Shown here in pieces: positions 32,581-42,720 of a stretch of DNA of 64,000 nucleotides (within the stretch, counting starts at the first letter, position 1; the number at the start of each line of letters is the position of its first letter). The notes beneath the pieces were generated by a model. It saw only the letters and a program-made list of their open reading frames with translations, had not been told where the DNA came from and did no database searches. The DNA is taken from positions 20,062,001-20,126,000 of the forward strand of contig NC_059508.1 of the NCBI RefSeq assembly GCF_914767665.1, written 5' to 3'. Both the position numbers and the translations under genes were made by a program. This DNA comes from Harmonia axyridis (Eukaryota > Arthropoda > Insecta > Coleoptera > Coccinellidae).

Positions 32581-32955
32581 ACGATTTCCTTCGTAAATGC
32601 ATAGAGTGAAACATCTGTAGTAATCTGTGATAATATCACCACTAAGAGGCCATACAACATCAATGGTCAAAAATACGGACATTTAATAGAAACCATGTGC
32701 ACAAAGGAAATCCTCAATAAGTACACATGATAAACTTCGATGTATCCAGCTTGTTCACAAATGTTCCCACAGACCAAACACCCGAGATCGTGAGACACTC
32801 GAGAAGGACCATATATTAGCCGAACGAACCACAGTGATTATGGATATGCTCTCAGTCTGTATCAAAACCACGTACTTCCAGATAAATAACATTTTCTACC
32901 AAGATTTCGAAATGGTCATGGGTTCACCATTGTCTCTGGTTCTGGCAGACACATA
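32581..32955 (+). pseudogene. Penelope-like element fragment, RT core
   Basis: From about 32728: INFDVSSLFTNVPTDQTPEI, then shifted frames with LAERTTVIMDMLSVC, TTYFQINNIFYQDFE and MVMGSPLSLVLADT. The SFDVxSLFTNVP and GSPLSPVLAD blocks are standard for Penelope RT. Continues 29163-29560 after the P element and is cut at 32955 by the mariner palindrome. Confidence 0.75.
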
Positions 32956-34823
32956 GAGGATGTCCCGTAAAGACCACGTCAAACCGAGGGAGAATGTAGA
33001 TCAAAGGATAACCCACCTGCTATGACAAAATTCCCATTATAAAAGTCTTACCGTTTTCGAGATATTTTTTTTTGTTGAAAATAATGAATTTTTACATCTT
33101 TTTTGTTAATTTTTTCAGTAAAATATTGCACAAGAATGATTTCAACTTTTACATTAAAAACATCCTCCGAACATTTTAAAGGGGGGCTATGAGAAATATT
33201 TTTATTGGAAATTTTGGTAGTGGATTATTTTGTTCATGAAGTTTAGCTCATCGTAGTGGAAAAAAATGTACCGAGCTACTACTGCACATTACACCAATAA
33301 ATTGTCTATTTTATAGTGATTTCAAAAGAGGTATCACACAAGTCATTTGTTATTCAAAGAATAAAGATATGGATGTTTTTATCCAAATGGGTACGTTTCT
33401 GACAAAATCAAGTTTGTCAATTCTGTTAAGAAATCTTCGATGTTGCTTTACTTAGTGAACAATGGCAATTGTTTACGTGCGAAAATATTACTCGCATAAT
33501 TATTCACCTCAACAAAATTCAATTTTGCCGGCAAATTTTGCGAAAACATCATGCAGATCCAGATTTTTTTAATAATATCATTAGGAGCAACGAGTGTTCC
33601 TGTACCAAGGATGGGTACATGAATCTCCACAATTTGCATGGCTGGAATATTATAAATCCACACGAGGTGAGAGAAGATAGATCACAATATCGATTCAAGA
33701 TCAATTTATGGACTGGAATATTTAACTGAACTGCCGCCATCACCGAACGCAAACAATTATTTGGAATTTTCAACCAACCAGCTGCCCATTTTATTGGAAG
33801 ATGTGCCACTGGCGCTGCGACGTAGTCTGTGGTTTCAACATGATCGATGTCAAACACCGCTCATTTGAATAGAACTTATCCCCACTGGTGGATTGGAAGA
33901 GAAGGTGAAAGTTTGTGGCCTCCTCGTTCACCTGACCTAAATCCTATGGACTCTTATTATTGGGGCTGCCTAAAAGATAAAGTATACGCAACACCCATGC
34001 GTGATGAAGTCGAATTGAGAGAACGCATCCGCAATTCGGCTTCATCACGTATGGGTGTTGCGTATACTTTGTCTTTTAGGTAGCCCCAATATTAGAAGTC
34101 CAGAGGATTTAGGTCTTCATGTACCCACCCTTGGTACAGGGAGACTATTCGCTCCAAATGATCTTATTGAAAACATCTGGATCTGCATGATGTTTTCGCA
34201 AAATTTGCCGGCAAAATTGAATTTCCTTGAGGTGAATAATTATGCGAGTAATATTTTCGCACGTAAACAATTACCATTGTTCACTGAGTAATGCAATATC
34301 GAAGATTTCTTGACAGAATTGACAAACTTGATTTTGTCAGAAACGTACCCATTTGGATAAAAACAGCCATATCGTTTTTCTTTGAATAACAAATGACTTG
34401 TGTGATACCTCTTTGAAATCACTATAAAATAGACAATTTATTGGTGCAATGTGCAGCAGTAGCTCGGTACATTTTTTTTCCACTACGATGGGCTAAACTT
34501 CATGAACAAAATAATCCACTACCAAAATTTCCAATAAAAATATTTCTCATAGCCCCCCTTTAAAATGTTCGGAGGATGTTTTTAATGTAGACGTTAAAAT
34601 CATTCTTCAGCAATATTTCACTGAAAAAATTGACCAGAAAGATGTAAAATTGTACCAACCGTAAGGACAAAACTATTGAAAGGGGCAAAAATTCATTATT
34701 TTCAAAAAAAAAAATATCTCGAAAACGGTAAGACTTTTATAATGGGAATTTTGTCATAGCCGGTGGGTTATCCTTTGATCTACATTCTCCCTCGGATTGA
34801 CGTGGTCTTTACGGGACACCCTG
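32956..34823. mobile_element. palindromic fusion of two mariner-type copies, 1868 bp
   Basis: The left half (32956-about 34045) and the reverse complement of the right half (about 34040-34823) are the same element. Ends read GAGGATGTCCCG and CAGGGTGTCCCG, each next to TA. The right half lacks the middle of the transposase. Flanks differ in identity: Penelope on the left, BEL/Pao RT on the right. Confidence 0.75.
33540..34060 (+). pseudogene. mariner/IS630-type transposase remnant in the left arm
   Basis: Pieces in two frames: GYMNLHNLHGWNIINPHEVR and FKINLWTGIFN (33615-33729), then, after a gap with shifts, NRTYPHWWIGREGESLWPPR, SPDLNPMDSYYWGCLKDKVY and DEVELRERIRNSAS (33862-34050). WPPRSPDLNPxD...WG is the region around the last catalytic Asp of the insect mariner family with an N-terminal DUF4817. 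No intact frame. Confidence 0.7.
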
Positions 34824-36264
34824 TATGTCGATGACATTTTAACCGGTGCCTTTAATGTTCAGGAAGCTATCGAACTGCGTAATGAGCTTCAGGAAATGTT
34901 GAAGAAAGGCGGATTTTCTATGAAAAAGTTTTCGAGGAACTGTCTCGATATATTGAGGCTAAGTTAGATTTTAACGATGATAGCATGGGAATAAAAATTT
35001 TGGGTTTGAGTTGGATTCCAGCAATAGATTCTTTCATTGTTAATGTAAATGAATTCAATGAAAAACCAAGTAAACGTTCAATTTTATCCTACATTGCACG
35101 TATATTCGATCCAGTGGGCTTTTTATCACCTATTGTAATTTCAATGAAGCTTTTAATACAAAAATTATGGTCGGAAAAACATGATTGGGATGACCCCTTG
35201 TCAGATGCTTGTCATGGTGACTGGTCGAGAATAGTGAATGAAATTCAGTTGCTATCAAATATTAAAATTCCACGGTCTTTCTGCTCCTGAAAGTAGCGTT
35301 ATATTAGCGGGATTTTGTGATGCTTCCGAGAAAGCTTACGCAGCCACTATATACATATCATATAAAATTCAAGAATCACATATACGCCCATCTTTGGATT
35401 GCAAAAACCAAAGTGGCTCCATTGAAAATTTTGTCTATTCCTCGACTGGAACTATCTGCTGCAGTCTTGTTGACCAAACTGGTCAAGTTATTTTGGAAGA
35501 TGTATTTCCAAATGTATATTTGTATAGTGCCAATTTCTGAGGTTCGTTTATTTTCCGACTCTCAAATTGTCCTTTCATGGATAAAAACCCCGCCTCATAG
35601 GCTCAAAACGTTTGTTGCAAATCGAGTAGTCGCAATAAACGATTATGTTCCGAGTGCTTCATGGCATCATATCCTAACTGATTCCAACCCCGCCGATTTG
35701 CCTTCACGAGGTCTCACCCCTCAACAGTTCATGAACCCGGAAATTCAAAAATTTTGGTTTCATGGTCCTGAATTTCTGTCGATGCCTGTTATTAATTGGC
35801 CAACACCCTTTGTCAATTCTGACATTGAAACTTGCTTATTACCTGAGTTGAAACCAAGTCTTCATGTTGCAATTGCAACCAAACCTACAACTAACCAATT
35901 TATAAATGTTTTTGATACCTTTTCAAGTTTGAATAGGCTGAAAAGAGTATTTGTTTACGTTAGGAGATTCACTTATAATTGTCTGAACTCGAAAACACGT
36001 TTGTCTGGTCCACTTTCACAAGCTGAGCTCAAAGAAGCTCTACATTCCATTATTTTGATTACTCAAAATTACCACTTTGATCAATTGAGTCAGAGTTTAT
36101 CACGAAAAAAATCAATTGAAAAATCTTTTCGAAACTTGAGTCCTTATATCGACTCTGCGGGATTGATCAGGGTGGGCGGTAGGCTACAGTATTCTTGTTT
36201 ATCTGAGAATGCAAAGCACCCTATTCTCCTTCCAAAAAAGTGTGTACTATCTCGGTTAATTTGA
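34824..36264 (+). pseudogene. pol: BEL/Pao Pol: end of RT and RNase H
   Basis: Begins YVDDILTGAF (catalytic YVDD), then ELQEMLKKGGFSMKKF. After shifts at about 34940, 35270 and 35410 come LSYIARIFDPVGFLSPIV, ILAGFCDASEKAYAATIYI (RNase H first Asp) and VRLFSDSQIVLSWI...LTDSNPADLPSRG (later RNase H blocks). From 35900 the linker LNRLKRVFVYVRRF leads to the integrase N-terminus, which stops at 36262. The order and motifs are those of BEL/Pao Pol. At least four frameshifts. Confidence 0.85.
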
Positions 36265-36339
36265 AACCATTTTCATTTGATTTCTCTACATTCAGGTCCG
36301 AACACGACTATGAGTTTGATTCGGTAAAGTTATTGGGTT

Positions 36340-36742
36340 TTGTCTCTCAGAAGTTTGGTGCGAGAATGCATCAAAAAATGCATCACTTGCACTAGATTTC
36401 GTGGTGCTACTTATCAACCTTTAATGGCTCCTCTACCGTCACAAAGAGTGAATATTGCACTACCATTCAGTAAGGTAGGTGTGGATTTCGCCGGACCATT
36501 TTCCTATCGGTCAAATAATTCGCGTAAACCAACTATGTTGAAGGCACATCTTGCCTTATTTGTATGCTTTTCAACTAAAGCAGTTCATTTAGAACTCGTG
36601 TCATCTCTCAATGTAGAGGCATTTCTATCAACCTTGGATAGATTTATTGCAAAAAGAGGTTTAGCCCAAGAGATTTGGTCAGATAACGGTAAAAATTTTG
36701 TAGGTTCTGCGCGTTATATTTCTGAAGTTGGTCACTTTTCAG
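36340..36742 (+). pseudogene. BEL/Pao integrase, first part
   Basis: Reads VRECIKKCITCTRFRG (the Cys pair of the HHCC module), then VGVDFAGPFSYRS with the first catalytic Asp (about 36480), CFSTKAVHLELVSSLNVEAF and EIWSDNGKNFVGSA with the second Asp (about 36680). The frame is then cut by the R1 fragment after YISEVGHFS. The preceding short gap (36265-36339) contains the His pair in broken frame. Confidence 0.85.
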
Positions 36743-37693
36743 GTCAGAGGTTTGGAGCTGGCGCCGCAAAAGACGGAATGCATGGTCATTAAAGGGCCAA
36801 GGAAGAGGGGACACATCAGGCTGAGTATATTGGGCAGGGAAATCATGCCATCGAGGAGTCTGACCTACCTGGGGGTGGTATGGGATTCGGGCATGACCTT
36901 CGGATTACATATCGCCCACGTGGTGGAGAAGGCTGGGAAGAAGGTGGAGGCGATGAGGAGGTTGCTGCCTAATGTGGGAGGCCCCTCGTATTACAAAAAA
37001 AGAACATTGTGCACAGTGCTTCATAGCGTGATAGCCTATGCGGCCCCGGTTTGGAGAGAGGCTATGAAGAGGGAGAAGTATAGAGGACAGCTCCTTTCTG
37101 TGCAGAGGAGGGGGTTGCTCAGGGTCATCTCGGCATATCGAACGACCTCGGACGAGGCGGCCCAGGTGATATCGGGATACCCGCCGATTGATCTGATGGT
37201 TGCGGAGGTCTGTTACCTATTCAAGGTGGGAACAAGATTGGAGGGAAATAGGAGAATGGCGAGGAGGAGGACGTATGATAAATGGCAGGATAGATGGGCG
37301 GGAAGTCAGGTGAATGCGAGATGGACGAAGATATTGATCCCGGATATTCGTGATTGGGTGGAATGTGGGCATAAGAGGACTGGGTATTTCTTTACCCAGT
37401 TCCTCACAGGCCACGGCTCGTTTGGCACATACACCAAGAGAATTGGGAAGACGGTGGACGATATGTGTGCGGTATGCAGTGTCCAGGACAGCCCTGAGCA
37501 CGTATACGCAAGCTGCGAGAGGTGGAGGAAGGAAAGGGAAAAGCTGGAAGAATATATCGGTTACATACCAGCCGTGAGGGAGGTTGTACCTTGTATGCTG
37601 GAGGAAAAGAAGAGATGGAACGCTATTTACGATTATGTGACGGAGATAATGAGTCGAAAGGAAAGGGAGGACAGGGAGAAACAGCAACGATAA
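36743..37693 (+). pseudogene. R1-clade ORF2 C-terminal fragment (open)
   Basis: An uninterrupted frame of about 316 codons without the catalytic RT core. It starts in the RT thumb (LAPQKTECMVIKGPRKRG, TYLGVVWDSGMTF), passes YAAPVWREAM, LSVQRRGLLRVISAYRT and GYFFTQFLTGHGSFGTYTKR, and reaches the C-terminal knuckle CAVCSVQDSPEHVYASC (about 37470). It stops at 37691. Closely related in layout to 11163-12765 but better preserved. No start codon of its own is expected. Confidence 0.85.
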
Positions 37694-37875
37694 ACGTAAC
37701 AACCATTAAACCTGAGCACACTGACCGCGTGAGCAAGGAGCTTAATTCCAGTGTGCTCGGAGAGACATAAAAGAGGAGGGGGTTTTAGCGAGGTTAGAGT
37801 CCCGCACAAATCCACGCAAGAGCCCGCGTGGAGAAGGCATGATGCTTTCCCCCTGCCTCAGGGCCAAAAAAAAAA
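36743..37875 (+). mobile_element. R1-clade LINE, 5'-truncated 3' fragment with poly(A)
   Basis: A 1133-bp insertion in BEL integrase: the C-terminal third of ORF2, a 3' UTR (37694-37865) and A10. Imperfect target duplication: GGTCACTTTTCAG (36730-36742) versus GGTCAAAATAATTCAG (37876-37891). Typical target-primed insertion with 5' truncation. Confidence 0.85.
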
Positions 37876-37891
37876 GGTCAAAATAATTCAG

Positions 37892-38077
37892 ATATTTCCG
37901 AAAAATTAGCATCTAAATCCATTAAATGGAAATTCATCCCCCCATATGCTCCTCATTTCGGTGGCCTCTGGGAGGCCGGTGTGAAGTCGGCAAAAAGACT
38001 TCTTTTCAAAATGTTGGGCACAACTGCCTGTACATTTGAGGAATTGGCAACAATTTTTGCTCGTATTGAAGCTGTAC
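37892..38077 (+). pseudogene. BEL/Pao integrase, second part (catalytic Glu)
   Basis: Resumes SDISEKLASKSIKWKFIPPY, then APHFGGLWEAGVKSAKRLLF with the catalytic Glu in LWEAG, and FEELATIFARIEAVL. It is then cut by the MITE at 38081. In frame with itself and contiguous with the segment ending at 36742 when the LINE is removed. Confidence 0.85.
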
Positions 38078-38080
38078 TAA

Positions 38081-38601
38081 GGGGTTGTCCATTAATCACG
38101 TGAGGCTTGAAAGGGGGGGGAGGGGTTTGATGAAAATCACGAAAATATCACAAGGGGGAGGGGGGGGGGGTTGTAGTAAGATATCACGTGTATTTATTTT
38201 TTCGTCAAACGGGCGATTTTTAAACAAATATTAAGCGGCACGGCGTGGCGTGTAGTGACCTTGACTACATTAAATATATTCATGTACTAGTACAATACAT
38301 GTTTTTTCCTATGATTACACTCTTCGTTTATTATTATTGTTATGGCAATCAAAACAAACTTGCAACCTGGTGTAGACATTTTTATTATGATCCTTAATTT
38401 CAGAATGAAATAAGATTATAGTTTATACCTGTATTTAAATTAAGATAATATTCAGAAAATTTCAAGATTCGTTGTAGGTACTAAAAATACACGTGATGTT
38501 GAGAAGGGGGAGGGGAGTCTTAAACCTCACTACGTATCACCAATGGGGGAGGGGGGGTTAAAGAATGCTAAAAAAAGATCACGTGATTAATGGACAACCC
38601 C
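38081..38601. mobile_element. PIF/Harbinger-like MITE, 521 bp
   Basis: A 23-bp perfect inverted repeat starting GGGGTTGTCCATTAATCACG (38081-38103 and 38579-38601), flanked by TAA on both sides (38078-38080, 38602-38604). Three-base TWA duplications and GG-starting ends fit PIF/Harbinger. The interior has G-tracts just inside both ends (about 38115-38170 and 38500-38560) and no coding frame. Confidence 0.85.
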
Positions 38602-39029
38602 TAAACAGTAGACCGATATGTCCATTATCTACAGACCCCTCTGAGTCTGTCGATTTTCTTACTCCAGGACATTTCCTGATAGGTGCCCCCCTCTTATCTA
38701 GTCCCGAGTTATCCTATGACGAGTTCAAAACTCCTCTCTATCGTTGGGAACAACATAAAAAATTATTCCAACAGTTTTGGAAAAAGTGGTCAAGTGACTA
38801 TTTACATACCATGCTTCAACGCAATAAGTGGCATTCAGAAAATGTTTCTCCGTCTGAAGGAGATTTAGTCTTTATAAAGGGCGTTGAATCAAGTCCTGCC
38901 ACTTGGCCTATCGGGCGTATATTGAAATTATATCCAGGACCTGATGGTATAATTCGTGTAGCATCTGTTAAGACCGCAACTGGTCAATATACGAGAGCGC
39001 TGACAAAATTGGTGCCACTCAACCTTTAA
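38602..39029 (+). pseudogene. BEL/Pao integrase C-terminus (DUF5641-type)
   Basis: Picks up NSRPICPLSTDPSESVDFLT, PGHFLIGAPL, HKKLFQQFWKKWSSDYLHTM, GDLVFIKGVESSPATWPIGR and LKLYPGPDGIIRVASVKTA, ending at a TAA at 39027. The PGHFLIG...W..WS..YL..L and G..V.....WP.GR......G.DG..RV pattern is the DUF5641 tail of BEL/Pao integrases. Uninterrupted. Confidence 0.85.
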
Positions 39030-39113
39030 GGTAATTAGGTATTTAATTTAATCGTTTCCATTATTTCTTCTTGTATGTCGTTTGTCTGTGAAATTAGGTA
39101 AATTTTAGGTGGG

Positions 39114-39807
39114 CGGTTACGTTCACGCCAAGTGAACGTTCTTTTTTTTGCAATTTAATTTTCTCAAAACTTTTCAATTTTTCAGTTTTCAATTTCGAAT
39201 GAATTTAAATGCGGTATTTATCGCAATTTTAAAACAGCTGTGATCTCTGCCGTTTAGCGCACATGTTGTGATTTCCCTATCAATCAGTATCATTCTTTAC
39301 GTTTTATACGAAAGATTTGATTGTTTCCATTCTGCTACCAAATATTAATATAATTATTGTTCTAATTTACGTACACAAATTTCGGAAAATATCGCATTTT
39401 CAACTCGTTGTTCGCTGACAATCGAAGTTGTGTATATCCGAAATACAGTGTTTCTGTTCCATAAACATTAAATCAAAAGACTCCGTTTGAGAAATAAAGT
39501 TGTCACCAGTGGCGTACTCTGTGACATTCATAAGGATAAGTGGGGTCGAATTAATAATTTTCCAGCTTGTCAATCATAAAGGATCTATCACTTCTGGTTC
39601 AGTTTGTTAAGCTCAATCAATCTGCTTCTGGAAGCTGAGGACTGCTGCAAGATCCATAACTTAAGTTCACCACTTCTAGGTAAGAATATAATTTTATTAT
39701 TACTTTGGTTTCACTTGTCCTTTTCGTTTTCGTACTGTGTTGGGATAAGATTTAACTCTAAGTCTCTAAATACAGTCCACTAAAATTTTCTTTGTAAATC
39801 CCCAACA
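39114..39807 (+). repeat. probable 3' LTR of BEL/Pao copy 1
   Basis: A purine-rich AGGTGGGCGG (39107-39116) precedes GTTACGTTCACGCC, and the segment ends CCCCAACA exactly where gypsy copy 2 homology begins. TG...CA ends are expected; the first base seems mutated. 39030-39106 is a short spacer after the stop. Confidence 0.6.
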
Positions 39808-40396
39808 GTACCCAACTTAACGGTAGACTTAATCCTGGGAATAGAAGTCCTCAAGAAATACAACTTCTCCCTGGATCTTCGAAAGACAAATGTCTACCTG
39901 GAAGGTCGACTTGTACCCAGAGTGGAACAGGTGACAAGAAAGGCCATAGAGATACAGGCCGCAGCAGAACACCTACTGGATCTAACTGGTGAGCAGAGGA
40001 CGAGACTGGATTCCTTCCTCACCGAAGAACTAGCAAAATTTACCCAACTGAGTGGCACTACAGACTTGATAGAACATAAAATAAGGTTGAAACCCGGAAT
40101 TGAACCGATTAAACAAAGATATAGGCCTCAGAACCCGAAGATGCAGGAAATCTTTGATCAGGAAGTGGATCGAATGCTGGAGGAAAGAGTAATAGAACCC
40201 TCCAAATCACCCTGGAGTTCACCCGTGGTACTAGTCAAGAAGAAGGATGGGAAGTATCGCTTCTGCATAGACTTTCGAGCAGTCAATGAGGCATCAGTTA
40301 AGGATGCATATCCCCTGCCATACATCTCTGGAATTCTGGATAAACTAAGACGGGCCAGATATATATCAACAATTGATTTGAAGCAGGGATACTGGC
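39808..40396 (+). pseudogene. pol: gypsy copy 2 Pol, part 1 (protease end and RT fingers)
   Basis: Open from the BEL LTR junction: DLILGIEVLKKYNFSLDLRK (protease C-terminal side), then RT with RYRPQNPKMQEIFDQEV, KSPWSSPVVLVKKKDGKYRF, CIDFRAVNEASVKDAYPLPY and IDLKQGYW. It is interrupted within the Trp-Gln codons of GYWQIP by BEL copy 2, which duplicated CTGGC. Differs from copy 1 by scattered substitutions only. Confidence 0.92.
40392..40396 (+). repeat. target-site duplication CTGGC, left of BEL copy 2
   Basis: CTGGC recurs at 44687-44691. The uninterrupted sequence in gypsy copy 1 has one CTGGC (about 2465-2469), which confirms the insertion. Confidence 0.93.
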
Positions 40397-40643
40397 TGTT
40401 GGGGATTGTGTGGTTTTAAATTCAATTGTAAACTTAAAAACTGCGTTTATTGCTTAAGAGCATACAGCGTTGAAATATATTGAAATTAGGGTAAAATTAA
40501 GATGTTAACCCCTAGATTGTTAGCTGCATACTGCCTCTTCGTTCCGTCTTCAGCGTGTGGGTGGTACTTGAAGTTCGAGGTCAGGGGGTTGAGTTACAGG
40601 GTCGGAGTTAGGCGTGAAACTGGGTCGTATTTAGGCGTGAACA
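40397..40643 (-). repeat. 3' LTR (element orientation) of BEL copy 2
   Basis: 247 bp; on the plus strand TGTTGGGG...GTGAACA, that is TGTTCACG...CCCCAACA in element sense. Confidence 0.93.
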
Positions 40644-40660
40644 TGGCCCCCGCCTTGAAA
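40644..40660 (-). promoter_or_regulatory. polypurine tract of BEL copy 2
   Basis: In element sense AAGGCGGGGGCCA directly precedes the 3' LTR start TGTTCACG. Confidence 0.75.
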
Positions 40661-41470
40661 GGGCTGGCTTTCAACATCAACAGGAAGCGGACAAATCTTA
40701 CTGAAGGCTCTCTTCGTCAGACCTGTTGACGTTCGTATGGTTGCTACTCGGGAGATGCCATCTTTTCCAGGGTGCAAGGATTCGATTCTTCCTAGCTTCC
40801 AGACGAGGGAAGGTTGATTGTCTTCTTTGAGCATTACAAGGGTTCCAGTTTGCAGGGCTTGTTGGGAGCTTTTCCATTTCACCCGATGTTGTGTTTCAGA
40901 GATGAACTCCTTGCTCCATCTCTCCCAAAAATGTTGGTTCAACTGTTGCAAGCGTTGATAAGAGGACAATCTGTTCATGGGGACATCTCTCAAGTCGACA
41001 TCTGGGGCGGAGGTTAGCGGTCGCCTGATCAAAAAATGTGCTGGTGTAAGAGGTAAAAGGTCTGAGGGATTGGTGGAAAGCGGTGTGAGTGGACGGGAGT
41101 TAACTGTTGCTTCAATTTGCGTTAATAATGAATATAGCTCTTCAAACGTCAAATGAGCGTTTCCCATCCCTATTTTCATGTGATATTTTATTGATTTTAT
41201 ACCGGCTTCCCAAAGACCGCCAAAATGAGGGGAGTCAGGTGGAATAAATTTCCATTGAATGCCTTCTGAAGAAAGGGCATATGTTGAATTTGGTTCTTTT
41301 AACTTGAGGAAATTTTGAATTTCAGAATTGGCGTCTACGAGCATTTTTCCATTATCGGAATGTATTTTATGAGGTTTTCTTTTGCGTGATATAAATCTGC
41401 GAAGTGCTAATACAAAGGCGTCTTTGCTTAAGTCTGAAATCAAGGGTTGTTGCGGTTTTACTCTTTTAAA
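40655..41470 (-). pseudogene. BEL copy 2 integrase, C-terminal part (catalytic Asp2 and Glu, DUF5641 tail)
   Basis: In the frame of the downstream ORF: RVKPQQPLISDLSKDAFVLA, then KIHSDNGKMLVDA (second Asp), FIPPDSPHFGGLWEAGIKSI (Glu), LTPAHFLIRRPLT and a WKLGRIESLHPGKDGISRVA tail. The region that should hold the first Asp (VDYAGP-type) and CFATKAVHLE is deleted between VKPQQP and LISDLSKD. It is in the -1 frame relative to the upstream protease-integrase ORF. The stop lies inside the 3' LTR side (about 40631). The integrase cannot be catalytic. Confidence 0.85.
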
Positions 41471-42720
41471 GGTGGATCGCCCATTATGGGCTGGACTATC
41501 ACTGGTTTGTTCCGAAAACACTTCATGCAGTGGCGTACGGTTTTTCTTGCGAAAGAGCGACTAGAGGTTGGCCAGAAAGTTCCGCGCAGTGCATAAAGCA
41601 ATTGTTGAGGACCGGAGTGCAATAGTTTTCTATGCTTATTTTCGAACAACAGTTCCGTGAAATGATGCTTGTGGCTCAATATTACGGGATGTTTTTTGTC
41701 AAACGCATACGTGGATTGTGAAATTTTTCCTCCCACTCTGAGTATTCTGTGTTCGTCAAGAAAGAGATTCAGACTCAAAATTGTACTCTTTGAATTTGTT
41801 TTCTGTTTCATTTCCAGATTCTTAACTTGGATGGGAAATGATTCGAGTTGAGCTAATTTTATTAGTTTCGTACGCGCTGACTTCAAATCGTTAGGAAACA
41901 GTGTGTCGGTTTGTTTTTTATGACCTTTTGAAACGTTGTTCACAAATCTCAAGACATAAGCCATGCATCTTTCAAGTCTGTTGATACTTGAAAATTGTTC
42001 GAAAGTAATCAGTTGTGTGTTTTGAGCAAAGTGCTCTTTACACAGCTCTCCCTCCTCTGACAGTGGTTTATCGAATGGAATTTTTTCGATTTCCAAAAAT
42101 CGCGCTGATTGTTTTTGTACATTGGCGGTTCGTGCGAAATTGCATGTGATGCGCTTGGGCCTTGATTTGCTTATGGGTCCTGAAATTACCCAACCGAGAC
42201 TGGTTTTTTGTAATATTGGTTGGTTAGGACCTAAAGAGATTTGACCGACGTTCAACATTGAATAGAAGTAATCTGCACCTATTAGCATGTCAATTGTGTT
42301 TGGTTCGTGAAAATTGGGATCTGCAAGCTTGATGTCGTCCGGAATGTTCAAATGAGAACAATCGAGTATTTTTGAGGCTGGAATGTTTCCTATGATTTCA
42401 GGAAGAATGTAGCAGTGAATTTTCGTGGAGAATGAATTATTACGAGAGTGAATATCGACAGAGCATTTTGATTTTATGTAGGAAACCGCACGATTGAGGC
42501 CGCAAACTTCAACATTCACCGGAGCAGTCTTTAGTTTTAGACGTTTGCAGACATCTGCTCTGATGAAGCTAGATTCCGAACCGGAATCTAATAGAATTCG
42601 GATATTTTGCCGATTTGATTCATTATCCACAATATGAGCAACTGCTGTGGAGAGGAGTACGCATGAGTTCGACTTATTCGCTGACAACGCATATGATAAC
42701 GCGTTGTTTGAATTTGTAGA
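41458..42720 (-). pseudogene. BEL copy 2 protease joined in frame to integrase N-terminal zinc module (RT and RNase H deleted)
   Basis: Same frame as gag, after a TAG. The protease (DUF1758-type) shows ILLDSGSESSFIR (residues about 31-43) and GWVISGPIS. Residues up to KPLSEEGELCKEHFAQNT are the usual lead-in to RT, but the next residues, QLITFEQFSSINRLERCMAY, belong to the linker after RNase H. So about 1.5 kb is deleted without frame loss, near 42015-42022. The integrase HHCC module follows (HHFTELLFENKHRKLLHSG ... VRHCMKCFRNKP). It stops at 41458 just after a TTTAAAA heptamer. Confidence 0.85.

Larger units (their letters stand above)
34824..39807 (+). mobile_element. BEL/Pao retrotransposon copy 1, decayed, 5' part missing
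   Basis: Starts inside RT at YVDD (34824) and runs through RNase H, integrase and the DUF5641-type C-terminus to a 3' LTR. It is interrupted by an R1 LINE 3' fragment (36743-37875) and a MITE (38081-38601). Gag, protease and most of RT are absent; the break coincides with the mariner palindrome. Confidence 0.85.

Noticed and set aside
32944..34835. A chimeric RT frame (..LADT-YVDD..) across the mariner palindrome
   Set aside because: The in-frame join of Penelope and BEL residues has a one in three chance of occurring, and the two families do not share this register.
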